From an uncultured Gammaproteobacteria bacterium (lineage in GTDB: Bacteria > Pseudomonadota > Gammaproteobacteria > Pseudomonadales > Pseudohongiellaceae), in contig CALEJT010000077.1 of assembly GCA_937898685.1 (NCBI GenBank), forward strand, positions 1 to 64,000: 64,000 nt of DNA. Direction: 5' to 3'. Positions 9,315-19,405 of the stretch are shown here, one piece after another. The notes below the pieces were generated by a model. It saw only the letters and a list, made by a program, of their open reading frames with translations, searched no databases and had not been told where the DNA came from. Position 1 is the stretch's first letter; each line of letters begins with the position of its first letter. Both the position numbers and the translations under genes were made by a program.

Positions 9315-11087
9315 TTAATAGGTACGGACCTTCGGCTCGAAGGCCGGCACGGTCTTGGGCGCAAAGTTCACTGCACGCTTGCTCAGGCGTTTTTCGCCCG
9401 GGAAGTACAGCGAGTGACAGAGCCAGTTGACGTCGTCGCGATCCGGATAGTCTTCGCGGGCGTGGGCGCCACGGCTTTCGGTGCGCGCTTCGGCGGCGAT
9501 CGCGGTCGCTTCGGCCACTTCGAACAGGTTTTCCAGCTCCAGTGCCTCGATGCGTGCGGTGTTGAAGGCCTGGCTCTTGTCTTCCAGGTGCACGTTCTTC
9601 ACGCGCTCGCGCAGCGCCGCCAGTTTTTCGATGCCGGCACGCATGTAGTCACCGCGACGGAATACACCGAAGTGGTTCTGCATGATGGTCTGCAGTTCCT
9701 TGCGCACGGCAGCGACGGATTCGCCGGAACGCGTGTTGTTGAGACGGTTCAGACGCGCCATCGCAGCTTCGATGTCGGACGCGCTGACTTCACGCTGTTC
9801 GATGCCCGAACGCAGCAGCTTCTCGATGTGCAGACCCGCAGCGCGACCGAACACGATCAGGTCGATCAACGAGTTGCCGCCGAGACGGTTGGCGCCGTGC
9901 ACGGATACGCAAGCCGCCTCGCCCACTGCAAACAGACCTTCGACCAGTTTGTCGTTGCCGTTGGCATCCTGGGTCAGCGCCTGGCCGTTCACGTTGGTCG
10001 GAATGCCGCCCATCATGTAGTGACAGGTCGGCACTACCGGGATCGGCTCCTTGACCGGGTCGACGTGCGCGAAGGTGCGCGACAGTTCGAGGATGCCGGG
10101 AAGTTTTTCGTTGAGCACTTTCTCGCCGAGGTGGTCGAGTTTGAGCAGTACGTGGTCGCCGTTCGGACCACAACCGCGACCTTCGATGATCTCGACGATC
10201 ATGGCGCGGGCCACCACGTCACGACCGGCGAGGTCCTTGGCGTTCGGTGCATAGCGCTCCATGAAGCGCTCGCCGTTCTTGTTCAACAGATAACCACCTT
10301 CACCGCGGCAACCCTCGGTGACGAGGACACCGGCACCGGCGATGCCGGTCGGATGGAACTGCCACATTTCCATGTCCTGCACGGGGAGACCCGCGCGTAG
10401 CGCCATGCCGATGCCGTCACCGGTATTGATGAGAGCATTGGTGGTGGAAGCAAAGATGCGGCCGGCACCACCGGTGGCGAACACGGTGGCCTTGGATTTG
10501 ACGAACACCACTTCGCCGGTTTCGATGCAGATGGCGATCACACCGGCAACCGCACCGTCCTGATTGCGGACGAGGTCGACGGCATACCACTCGTTGAAGA
10601 ACACGGTGTTGTTCTTCAGGTTGGCCTGATAAAGCGTATGGAGCAGCGCGTGGCCGGTACGGTCGGCGGCGGCACAGGTACGGGCCGCCTGCCCGCCTTT
10701 GCCGTAGTCCTTGGACTGACCACCGAAGGGACGCTGATAGATGCGGCCTTCCGGCGTACGCGAAAACGGCATGCCCATGTGCTCGAGTTCGAACACGGCC
10801 TGCGGACCTTCGCTGCACATGTATTCGATGGCGTCCTGGTCACCGATGTAGTCGGAACCCTTGACCGTGTCGTACATGTGCCAACGCCAATCGTCGTTGG
10901 GGTCGGCGCTGGCGATGGCGCAGGTGATGCCACCCTGGGCGGACACCGTGTGCGAACGGGTCGGGAATACCTTGGAGATCACTGCCGTCTTGTAACCGGA
11001 CTGCGACAACTGCAAAGCGGCGCGCAAGCCGGAGCCGCCGCCGCCAACGATCACGCCGTCAAAGGAAATAACTCTGAGTTGGGCCAC
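9315..11087 (-). CDS. sdhA: Succinate dehydrogenase flavoprotein subunit
   Basis: Catalytic subunit of complex II, oxidising succinate to fumarate on covalent FAD. I place the start at the GTG at 11087, two bases after the sdhD stop and behind GGAG. This gives 590 residues, the usual SdhA length; longer upstream frames have no family character. Features are the FAD dinucleotide fold DGVIVGGGGSGLRAALQL, the flavinylated histidine in RSHTVSAQGGI, the active-site region HPTGIAGAGVLVTEGCRGEGG, and a C-terminal helical domain ending in KVRTY. Confidence 0.96.
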   Translation of the reverse strand: MAQLRVISFDGVIVGGGGSGLRAALQLSQSGYKTAVISKVFPTRSHTVSAQGGITCAIASADPNDDWRWHMYDTVKGSDYIGDQDAIEYMCSEGPQAVFELEHMGMPFSRTPEGRIYQRPFGGQSKDYGKGGQAARTCAAADRTGHALLHTLYQANLKNNTVFFNEWYAVDLVRNQDGAVAGVIAICIETGEVVFVKSKATVFATGGAGRIFASTTNALINTGDGIGMALRAGLPVQDMEMWQFHPTGIAGAGVLVTEGCRGEGGYLLNKNGERFMERYAPNAKDLAGRDVVARAMIVEIIEGRGCGPNGDHVLLKLDHLGEKVLNEKLPGILELSRTFAHVDPVKEPIPVVPTCHYMMGGIPTNVNGQALTQDANGNDKLVEGLFAVGEAACVSVHGANRLGGNSLIDLIVFGRAAGLHIEKLLRSGIEQREVSASDIEAAMARLNRLNNTRSGESVAAVRKELQTIMQNHFGVFRRGDYMRAGIEKLAALRERVKNVHLEDKSQAFNTARIEALELENLFEVAEATAIAAEARTESRGAHAREDYPDRDDVNWLCHSLYFPGEKRLSKRAVNFAPKTVPAFEPKVRTY

Positions 11088-11089
11088 TG

Positions 11090-11458
11090 TCAGATACTCC
11101 AAAGAATTTGTACCGCCCAGACAAAATAGACGAGCAGTATGGCGAAACAGATCAACTGGAATACCAGGCGCACGAACGTGGCGGAGGAGCCAAGCGAGAG
11201 CCGGGTCAGGTAGTCGGTGGAAATGGTCCACATGCCGATCCAGGCATGGGCGAGCAGCGACACGAGAGCCGCGAGCGTGAACACTTTCATCCAGATCTGG
11301 GCGAACAATGCACGCCACTCGATGAACTGGAGATCACCATGCGTGGCGATGAAGCCACCTACGAACAGGAACCAGGCCAGCATCACGACGGCGCTGACAC
11401 GTTGTACCAGCCAATCGTAGACGCCGTTGCGTCCGAGACTGGTGACGTTCGTTACCAT
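11090..11458 (-). CDS. sdhD: Succinate dehydrogenase membrane anchor SdhD
   Basis: Small hydrophobic anchor of complex II. It starts MVTNVTSLGRNGVYDWLVQR, followed by three membrane helices (about 17-40, 52-75, 92-118). The second helix region carries the haem/quinone-site HAWIGMWTISTDYL. An ATG two codons upstream (11464) is possible, but MVTNVT is the usual SdhD start. The gene overlaps the end of sdhC by seven bases. It encodes 122 residues. Confidence 0.9.
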   Translation of the reverse strand: MVTNVTSLGRNGVYDWLVQRVSAVVMLAWFLFVGGFIATHGDLQFIEWRALFAQIWMKVFTLAALVSLLAHAWIGMWTISTDYLTRLSLGSSATFVRLVFQLICFAILLVYFVWAVQILWSI

Positions 11459-11826
11459 ACCCATACCCCCATCAATACGATCAGTACCACGCTGACGAGC
11501 ACCGTCAGCTTCGCGGCCACCGGGCCGCCTTCACGGCTTTCGCCGATGCCGAAGTCGAGAAACAGATGTTTGATGCCCGCGACCATGTGGTAAGCCAAGG
11601 CTGACAGCACGGCCCAGATCACGAACTTGGCGACGGGGCTGCCGAGCGCATCGGAGGCCTGGGCAAAACCTTCGGATCCGGACAGCGAGAGATCGAGCAG
11701 CCAGAGCAGAACGGCGATGCCGACGAAAAGGATGACGCCAGTGATGCGGTGCGTGATGGACGTGAGAGCAGACAGCGGAAAGTGGATCGTACTCAGATCC
11801 AGATTGACAGGGCGTTTTTGATTCAC
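11452..11826 (-). CDS. sdhC: Succinate dehydrogenase cytochrome b556 subunit
   Basis: Haem-binding anchor of complex II, 124 residues. The N-terminus has the SdhC signature RPVNLDLSTIHFPLSALTSITHRITG, whose Ser/His/Arg residues line the quinone site, followed by three membrane helices. HMVAGIKHLFLD contains the haem-ligand histidine and the HxxxGxxHL motif. Translation starts at GTG (11826) behind GAGGAAG. It is the first gene of the sdhCDAB-sucAB-lpd-sucCD operon. Confidence 0.92.
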   Translation of the reverse strand: MNQKRPVNLDLSTIHFPLSALTSITHRITGVILFVGIAVLLWLLDLSLSGSEGFAQASDALGSPVAKFVIWAVLSALAYHMVAGIKHLFLDFGIGESREGGPVAAKLTVLVSVVLIVLMGVWVW

Positions 11827-11894
11827 TGCGGAGCTTCCTCTATTGAGACCTCGAATCGCATATAGATGCGGCGCCAGGCCTCTTAATCAATTTC

Positions 11895-11922
11895 TAATTC
11901 TTTGATAAGTGATTCTTATCAA
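11895..11922. promoter_or_regulatory. Palindromic operator candidate (with IHF-consensus match) upstream of sdhC
   Basis: TTGATAAG at 11902-11909 and CTTATCAA at 11915-11922 form perfect 8-bp arms around a 5-base spacer, 76-96 bases before the sdhC start. The arms resemble the TGATAA half-sites of Fur-type boxes, but the spacing is wider than the classical Fur box. The minus strand of 11895-11907 also fits the IHF consensus WATCAANNNNTTR exactly. Which protein binds cannot be decided from sequence. Confidence 0.5.
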
Positions 11923-12028
11923 TGATATTTCGCGCTGAAGCAAAGCCCGCGCATTATGCCCAACTTACCCCGGATTTATAAGTTTTTTCTGTGACAAAAA
12001 TTGCAAAAAGTGTGGTTTTAGCTGATCC

Positions 12029-12043
12029 ATGACGCCGCGTCAT
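12029..12043. promoter_or_regulatory. Palindrome ATGACG-CCG-CGTCAT in the sdhC-gltA region
   Basis: Perfect 6-bp arms around CCG lie inside a longer imperfect dyad (12022-12046, CTG...CAG outer bases). It lies about 95 bases upstream of the likely gltA -35 box. It is a plausible activator or repressor site; the factor is unknown. Confidence 0.4.
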
Positions 12044-12137
12044 CAGTGCCAAATTTTCCCCCAAATATTTGTCCTAAAAAGCTTTTTTTCTGAAGGGCCG
12101 CGACGCGACCGAGCCCCGCACCGAGCGTGGCACTCGT

Positions 12138-12165
12138 TTGACATTTGATAGTCTTCGGGGATAGT
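12138..12165 (+). promoter_or_regulatory. Sigma-70-type promoter for gltA
   Basis: A consensus -35 TTGACA (12138-12143) is followed after 16 bases by GATAGT (12160-12165), a four-of-six -10 match. Transcription would start near 12172, giving a leader of about 70 bases before the gltA ATG. Confidence 0.6.
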
Positions 12166-12241
12166 GTTGCGGCTCTTTTCAATCCACCAGCAGCTACAAG
12201 CCGCTGCGCTCCAAAGCATTACAAATCTTGAAGGAGTTTCT

Positions 12242-13525
<1,284 letters not shown>

Positions 13526-13553
13526 GCCGAACTGCAACGAGAAAGCCGCAACG

Positions 13554-13580
13554 AAAAAGCCCCTATCCAGGGGCTTTTTT
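13554..13580 (+). terminator. Terminator after gltA
   Basis: The stem GCCCCT/AGGGGC (13559-13564 with 13569-13574) with an ATCC loop is flanked by AAAAA upstream and TTTTTT downstream. It lies about 30 bases after the gltA stop and has the shape of a bidirectional intrinsic terminator. Confidence 0.88.
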
Positions 13581-13862
13581 GTGCCTGTCGCTTCGCGTTC
13601 GTCGGTGGGGGCTGGACAAATCTTTGCAGCGTGCCGTGCCGCGTGCAGCCTCTGCGATCCACGGCTGCGCCGTATCAACCGAACAACGTGAAGCCCAACG
13701 GGCGATGCGCTGGCAGGACACCGTGATGTCCGCACCATCCCCGTTGGGCGTCGCCCGGCTGTTCAGCATCGACCCACGGATGAACTCTTCAACTTCTAAT
13801 CGCAGGTGGGACTGACTACCATCGGGCAACGCTGTCATTCAGCCCTGCACGAGGATCACGCG
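13581..13862. other. Gene-free gltA-aspA gap with a long stem-loop
   Basis: No credible gene is present; a 91-codon minus-strand frame here overlaps the gltA terminator and looks non-coding. A compound hairpin is obvious: GCCCAACGGG at 13693-13702 pairs with CCCGTTGGGC at 13740-13749. Inside it GGACA (13716-13720) pairs with TGTCC (13727-13731). It lies about 115 bases before the aspA start, so it may be leader structure or a repeat element. Confidence 0.5.
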
Positions 13863-15314
<1,452 letters not shown>

Positions 15315-15990
15315 GCCGTCAGACGCACTCGATGTTGGCTGGTGATCGATCGAGTGAGCTCATCGAGCTGCTCACTGAATGTCTGCAGGATTCGCTACGC
15401 TGAAACCGATAGGTCGATGTGGTGGCGCTGAGTTCGTCGGCTGAGGCATATGGCAAGCACCTGCCACAAAGCCCCCCGAGACCGCGGGGCGCGTCGTGAG
15501 GCTCAACCACAATCAATCGAGCAAGCTTCTGCTGCCTGCGAGCGCCAGAACGTTCGCGGCCAGGGGTGAAGACAAGCGTTTGCGGCGCGCAGCGCTGCGC
15601 GCAGTCTGAACGACTCCCGGCTACGCCCGATGACTGGAGGTGCCAAGCGCGAGACTGCAAGGATGTTTCACGCCATTCCTTGCAGCCTTCAGGCAGCAGA
15701 GTTTTGCAAGGCACCGCGAATCAACTCTGCGCCAGCTGTGCGTGAGCATGATCGAGTACTCGCACTCAGATCACGCTACTCGAATGATCAGACCACCACT
15801 TCGATCAAGTTCCCAAGATTCGGCGACCTGCTCTACGCAGCTCGCTCCCCTGGGGGTTGGATTCGCCGCTACACGGCTCACTCCAACGGGCGCCTGCGCG
15901 CCCTGCGCCGCACGCCATGCGTCGCATGGCCAACAACGCTGCTTGTCTAACCGGTAGGTCGAAACGCAGACCTTGGCGGGACGTAAAAAA
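15315..15990. other. Gene-free 0.7-kb region with a diverged hairpin repeat
   Basis: Several open frames of 100-130 codons occur on both strands, but they overlap, are rich in Arg/Ala/Pro/Ser and match no family I recognise. The clearest structure is the GC palindrome near 15585-15602, flanked by sequence resembling the hrpA-proximal tandem repeat in reverse orientation. A further hairpin (GCCCC...GGGGC, about 15469-15489) lies closer to aspA and may help end its transcript. Confidence 0.55.
15560..15624 (-). repeat. Diverged copy of the 123-bp hairpin repeat
   Basis: On the minus strand, from GAGTCGTTC through the GC palindrome to AAACGCTTG and CACCCCTG, about 52 bases align with positions 59118-59175 with roughly nine substitutions by eye. 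The central hairpin changes sequence but stays self-complementary (GCGCGCAGC/GCTGCGCGC here, ACGGCGC/GCGCCGT there). That supports a shared structured element rather than chance. Confidence 0.6.
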
Positions 15991-16020
15991 AAACCCGTGC
16001 ACTTTCGTGCACGGGTTTTT
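15991..16020 (-). terminator. Terminator of the gltX/tRNA transcription unit
   Basis: Perfect 12-bp arms AAACCCGTGCAC (15991-16002) and GTGCACGGGTTT (16007-16018) enclose a TTTC loop. There are A/T runs on both sides, so it works in either direction. It lies just beyond the 3' end of tRNA-Glu. Confidence 0.9.
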
Positions 16021-16023
16021 GTT

Positions 16024-16099
16024 TGGCGTCCCCTAGGGGTTTCGAACCCCTGTTGCCTGGATGAAAACCAGGTGTCCTAGGCCTCTAGACGAAGGGGAC
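16024..16099 (-). tRNA. tRNA-Glu (anticodon TTC)
   Basis: The minus-strand sequence folds into a 76-base cloverleaf. The acceptor stem GTCCCCT pairs with AGGGGAC, and the discriminator G is followed by an encoded CCA. The anticodon arm CCTGG-TTTTCAT-CCAGG gives UUC (Glu), and the T arm contains GGTTCGAACC. It is 18 bases downstream of tRNA-Ala and near gltX, whose product charges it. Confidence 0.97.
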
Positions 16100-16117
16100 T
16101 TGAACCGTGGTTACAGG

Positions 16118-16193
16118 TGGTGGAGGCAAGGAGGATCGAACTCCTGACCTCAACGCTGCCAGCGTTGCGCTCTCCCAGCTGAGCTATGCCCCC
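16118..16193 (-). tRNA. tRNA-Ala (anticodon GGC)
   Basis: A 76-base cloverleaf with acceptor GGGGGCA/TGCCTCC (one G-T pair), encoded CCA, D arm AGCTCAGCTGGGAGAGC and anticodon arm CAACG-CTGGCAG-CGTTG, giving GGC (Ala). The T arm contains GAGTTCGATCCTC. It is co-transcribed with tRNA-Glu from a strong promoter. Confidence 0.97.
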
Positions 16194-16277
16194 GCTTACC
16201 CTGTAAGCAAACTTCAAGTACTGCGCGGTAACCTACCGCTTTACTTCAAGTTCCGGCCCTCGCCGGAAAGAGCGCGC

Positions 16278-16306
16278 ATTCTATGTAGGGCCTGTGACAC
16301 TGTCAA
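16278..16306 (-). promoter_or_regulatory. Strong sigma-70 promoter for the tRNA pair
   Basis: On the minus strand, TTGACA (complement of 16301-16306) is followed after exactly 17 bases by TAGAAT (complement of 16278-16283) and then GCGCGCTC. The consensus boxes and GC-rich discriminator are typical of stable-RNA promoters under growth-rate or stringent control. It lies about 85 bases upstream of tRNA-Ala. Confidence 0.85.
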
Positions 16307-16361
16307 CAACTTCAATCGCTCGAATCGAAAAATTTTTTAAACTTTTTTTCGAGCGGCGATT

Positions 16362-17876
16362 TCAGTTGTCGCCCTCACCTTGCTGCGCAGCACCACGCAA
16401 ACTCTGGTAGTCCTTCTCAAGCTTTTTCTGCTGCTTGCCGGACACACCACCAAGCACCTGCATGGCATGACGCAAACGCGCGCGGCTCAGATCGAGACCC
16501 AGTATCGCGATCGAATCGATCACCGAAGTCGACACGGCTGTGCCGGCGATTGCGATGAACAAGGGATACAAGAAGTCGCGGATCTTGATCTCGAGTTTGC
16601 CGGCCAATTCTACCAGAGCCTGCTCGAGAACATCACGCTTCCAATCTTTGATTTCTTCGATGCGCCATGCGACGAACTGCAGAATCTTCAACTGATCTTC
16701 AGCGCTCAACGTCTTGTGCGCGAAGCTCTCGGCATTGATCGCTGGCATGCCGGAGAAGAAGAACCCGGCAAGCGGTACGACATCACTGAAACGTTCCACG
16801 CGCGGTTTGATCAGCGGCACGATCTGACGCAGTGCATCTGTTCTCAATGCCCACTCCGCATAACGCTGCAGGAATTCTTCATCGCTCAAGGATTCACGCA
16901 GATAACGACCATTGAGCCAATCGAGTTTCTGCGTATCGAACACCGGTCCGCCGAGCGAGACACGATGAATGTCGAAGTTCGCCACCATCTCCTGCACGCT
17001 GAACTTCTCGTTACCATCGGGCATCGACCAACCCATCATGCCGAGATAGTTGATCACGGCTTCGGGCAGATAACCCATGCGCTGGTAGTAACCGATGCTG
17101 GTCGGATTCTTGCGTTTGCTGAGCTTGCTCTTGTCGGCATTGCGCAGGAGCGGCATGTGGCACAGCACCGGCGCTTCCCAACCGAAGTATTGATAGAGCA
17201 ACAGATGCTTCGGAGCGGAGTTGATCCACTCTTCGCCGCGGATCACGTGCGTGATCTTCATCAGGTGATCGTCCACCACGTTGGCGAGGTGATAGGTGGG
17301 CAGGCCGTCCGACTTCATCAGCACCTGCATGTCCACCTGGCTCCATTCGATCTCCACGTCTTCGCGCAGAAGATCCTTGATCACACACTTGCCTTCGCGC
17401 GGCACCTTCATGCGGATCACATGAGGTTCACCAGCAGCGAGCTTCTGCTGCACTTCTTCGGCGCTCAGGCTCATGCAGTGCCCGTCGTAACCGGGCTGCT
17501 GCTTGTTTTCCATCTGCTGCTTGCGCACGGCATCCAAACGCTCCGCCGTGCAGAAGCAATGGAAGGCATGGCCCTTGTCCAACAGATGCTGGACGTGCTC
17601 GCGATAGATCTCGGAGCGTTCGCTCTGGCGATAGGGACCATAGGGGCCGCCGCAGTCCGGACCTTCGTCCCACTCCAGCTGCAACCATTTCAGCGCAGCC
17701 AGGATGTCCTCTTCCGACTTGCGCGTGCTGCGCACCTGGTCGGTGTCTTCGATGCGCAGGATGAACTGACCGCCATGCTGACGGGCGAAGCAATAGTTGA
17801 AGAGAGCGATGTAGGCCGTGCCGACGTGCGGATCGCCGGTGGGCGAAGGAGCGATGCGGGTTCTTACAGTGGTCAT
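16362..17876 (-). CDS. gltX: Glutamyl-tRNA synthetase
   Basis: Class I aminoacyl-tRNA synthetase that charges tRNA-Glu. The 504 residues begin MTTVRTRIAPSPTGDPHVGT, the HIGH-type ATP site, and carry the KMSKS-type loop as KLSKRKNP near residue 255. The C-terminal helical anticodon-binding domain is complete. The zinc-binding region CFCTAERLDAVRKQQ is recognisable, although I cannot confirm metal binding. The gene is followed on the same strand by tRNA-Ala and tRNA-Glu, which have their own promoter. Confidence 0.97.
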   Translation of the reverse strand: MTTVRTRIAPSPTGDPHVGTAYIALFNYCFARQHGGQFILRIEDTDQVRSTRKSEEDILAALKWLQLEWDEGPDCGGPYGPYRQSERSEIYREHVQHLLDKGHAFHCFCTAERLDAVRKQQMENKQQPGYDGHCMSLSAEEVQQKLAAGEPHVIRMKVPREGKCVIKDLLREDVEIEWSQVDMQVLMKSDGLPTYHLANVVDDHLMKITHVIRGEEWINSAPKHLLLYQYFGWEAPVLCHMPLLRNADKSKLSKRKNPTSIGYYQRMGYLPEAVINYLGMMGWSMPDGNEKFSVQEMVANFDIHRVSLGGPVFDTQKLDWLNGRYLRESLSDEEFLQRYAEWALRTDALRQIVPLIKPRVERFSDVVPLAGFFFSGMPAINAESFAHKTLSAEDQLKILQFVAWRIEEIKDWKRDVLEQALVELAGKLEIKIRDFLYPLFIAIAGTAVSTSVIDSIAILGLDLSRARLRHAMQVLGGVSGKQQKKLEKDYQSLRGAAQQGEGDN

Positions 17877-17966
17877 GGTTGCTTTGCAGTGCGCGTAAAA
17901 GGCGCGAATTATGGGGCCTTGCGCCCGGCATCGCCAGAGTGGCGCGGTACGGGGTGGACGCCGAGC

Positions 17967-18404
17967 TCAGAAGGGATCGGGGCGCTGGCGCCGTAATTTC
18001 TTGATCTGCCCCAACTTCTTCTTGGTCTCGAGACGCTTGCGCACTGCACTCTGCGTGGGCTTGGTGGGCACGCGGCGCTTGGGGGTCACGCACACGCTGC
18101 GCACCAGGGCTTGCAGCCGCTGCAGCGCCTCCGCCTTGTTCTTTTCCTGTGTGCGCTGGGTCTGTGCTTTGATCACCACCACGCCCTCGTTCGAGATGCG
18201 TTGGTCCTCCAGTGCCAAGAGGCGCGTCTTGATCGCCTCCGGCAAGGACGAAGCGCGGATATCGAAACGCAGGTGGATTGCAGTCGAGACCTTGTTGACG
18301 TTCTGTCCTCCCGCACCCTGCGCTCGAATGGCATGCAGCTCGATCTCCGCCAGCGGAATCGTGAGCTTGCCCTTGATCGGGAGTCGTCCCTGTTCAGCCG
18401 GCAT
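17967..18404 (-). CDS. arfB: Alternative ribosome-rescue factor ArfB (peptidyl-tRNA hydrolase)
   Basis: Releases stalled nascent chains from ribosomes lacking a stop codon. The chosen 145-residue form starts MPAEQGRLPIKGKLTIPLAE, contains the catalytic GGQ motif (RAQGAGGQNVNK, about 30-41), and ends in a long basic tail (KKKLGQIKKLRRQRPD). That tail in this family enters the empty mRNA channel. The 40-codon upstream frame extension is not family-like. The start lies inside the last codons of the hydrolase gene, with an 11-base overlap, so the two are probably co-translated. Confidence 0.93.
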   Translation of the reverse strand: MPAEQGRLPIKGKLTIPLAEIELHAIRAQGAGGQNVNKVSTAIHLRFDIRASSLPEAIKTRLLALEDQRISNEGVVVIKAQTQRTQEKNKAEALQRLQALVRSVCVTPKRRVPTKPTQSAVRKRLETKKKLGQIKKLRRQRPDPF

Positions 18405-19278
18405 GGTCGTGGATGAAGGCAAGCAGCTGCGGTGCCAGCAAATCGTTTTCGAGCCCCAGAAACAACGCCGGCGAGATATGGTTCTGCCCCAGCGCATGCA
18501 CGAAGCGCGGCAGTTGTCCATGACGTGTGTGCAAGGCGCTGAGAAGCTGAAGTCCCTGCTGCTCGAACAGCGGTGGATCCATCTCCGCTACCGACACCAA
18601 CAGAGGGACATCACTTTCCACCAAGCCTCTCAGTGCGGAGCGTTCACCGTAGCGCGACTGATCGGTGCCGAGGTAAGCAGCTTCCGTCGGACCGGTGGTG
18701 TAACTGGTGAAGTCGTAGATACCGGACAGCAGGATCGCACCAGCCAGTTCATGTGCATAACCCTGATAGATCTCGGGATGCGCGATGTAACCGGCAACGT
18801 GCGTCGCACCCGCCGATTGGCCCATCAGAAATAAGGGTCCCTGCCCCACGCCATAGCGCTTACCTTCGTGACGCAGGAACTGAATGGCGTGATGCAGGTC
18901 TTCGATCCCACTCGGCCACTGGTGTTGCGGCGCGAGCCTGTAGGTGAGCGTCACACCAACGAAACCCTGCGCCGCTGCCCAATGACCGATGTTGCTGTAG
19001 AAGGGACTGCCCGGCGTGTGCTTATCACCCATCACGAAGGCACCGCCGTGCACGTAGATCAGCGTGGCGCGAGATGCTGTGTCGTCTTCATTGGCGGTGA
19101 AGATGTCGAGCCGATTGCGTTCGTGGCTGCCATAGCGCACGTCGCGCTGCACGCGACAATCCGGCGGAGGTTCGGCCGCCACCAGTGATGCGACCAAGGC
19201 CTGCGTCTGCGCCACGAGATCCGGCGTGATGTCGCGACCGAGAGCACGAATACGTCGCTTGTAATCAGAAAAATCCAT
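18394..19278 (-). CDS. Alpha/beta-hydrolase, esterase-like
   Basis: A 294-residue serine hydrolase. The oxyanion-hole motif YVHGGAFVMGDK (about 80-91) and nucleophile elbow MGQSAGATHV (about 148-157) are of the BD-FAE/HGG carboxylesterase type. SVAEMDPPLFEQQ probably supplies the acid residue, and the histidine is in GQNHIS. No signal peptide is seen, so it is probably cytosolic. Substrate is unknown; kynurenine formamidase relatives share these motifs, but no tryptophan catabolism genes are nearby. The ATG at 19278 follows GGGAAAAGAG. Confidence 0.82.
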   Translation of the reverse strand: MDFSDYKRRIRALGRDITPDLVAQTQALVASLVAAEPPPDCRVQRDVRYGSHERNRLDIFTANEDDTASRATLIYVHGGAFVMGDKHTPGSPFYSNIGHWAAAQGFVGVTLTYRLAPQHQWPSGIEDLHHAIQFLRHEGKRYGVGQGPLFLMGQSAGATHVAGYIAHPEIYQGYAHELAGAILLSGIYDFTSYTTGPTEAAYLGTDQSRYGERSALRGLVESDVPLLVSVAEMDPPLFEQQGLQLLSALHTRHGQLPRFVHALGQNHISPALFLGLENDLLAPQLLAFIHDHAG

Positions 19279-19405
19279 CTCTTTTCCCGACTGATGCCTG
19301 CAACTACATGGATGAAGAAGGCTTTGTAACACGTCCCCCCGCCCTGTGAAACGCCGAAGCCTTTCCGTTACACTTGCCGCCCTCTATCGCCGTCAGGAGT
19401 CGCCC

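Larger units (their letters stand above)
11827..12241. other. 415-base divergent control region between sdhC and gltA
   Basis: No gene is visible. The region holds a 21-base palindrome near sdhC (11902-11922), a second palindrome (12029-12043), AT-rich runs around 11970-12090, and a sigma-70-like promoter for gltA. A possible minus-strand -10 for sdhC (complement of 11953-11958, CATAAT) lacks a convincing -35. The arrangement suggests joint control of citrate synthase and the lower TCA cycle. Confidence 0.6.

Noticed and set aside
11902..11922. Calling the sdhC palindrome a Fur box outright
   Set aside because: The half-sites resemble Fur heptamers but the five-base spacer does not fit the classical 7-1-7 or 19-bp layout, so only a neutral operator call is made.
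15319..15714. 131-codon minus-strand frame and overlapping plus-strand frames in the gene-free region
   Set aside because: Mutually overlapping frames with unusual composition and no start signals; one crosses the hairpin repeat.
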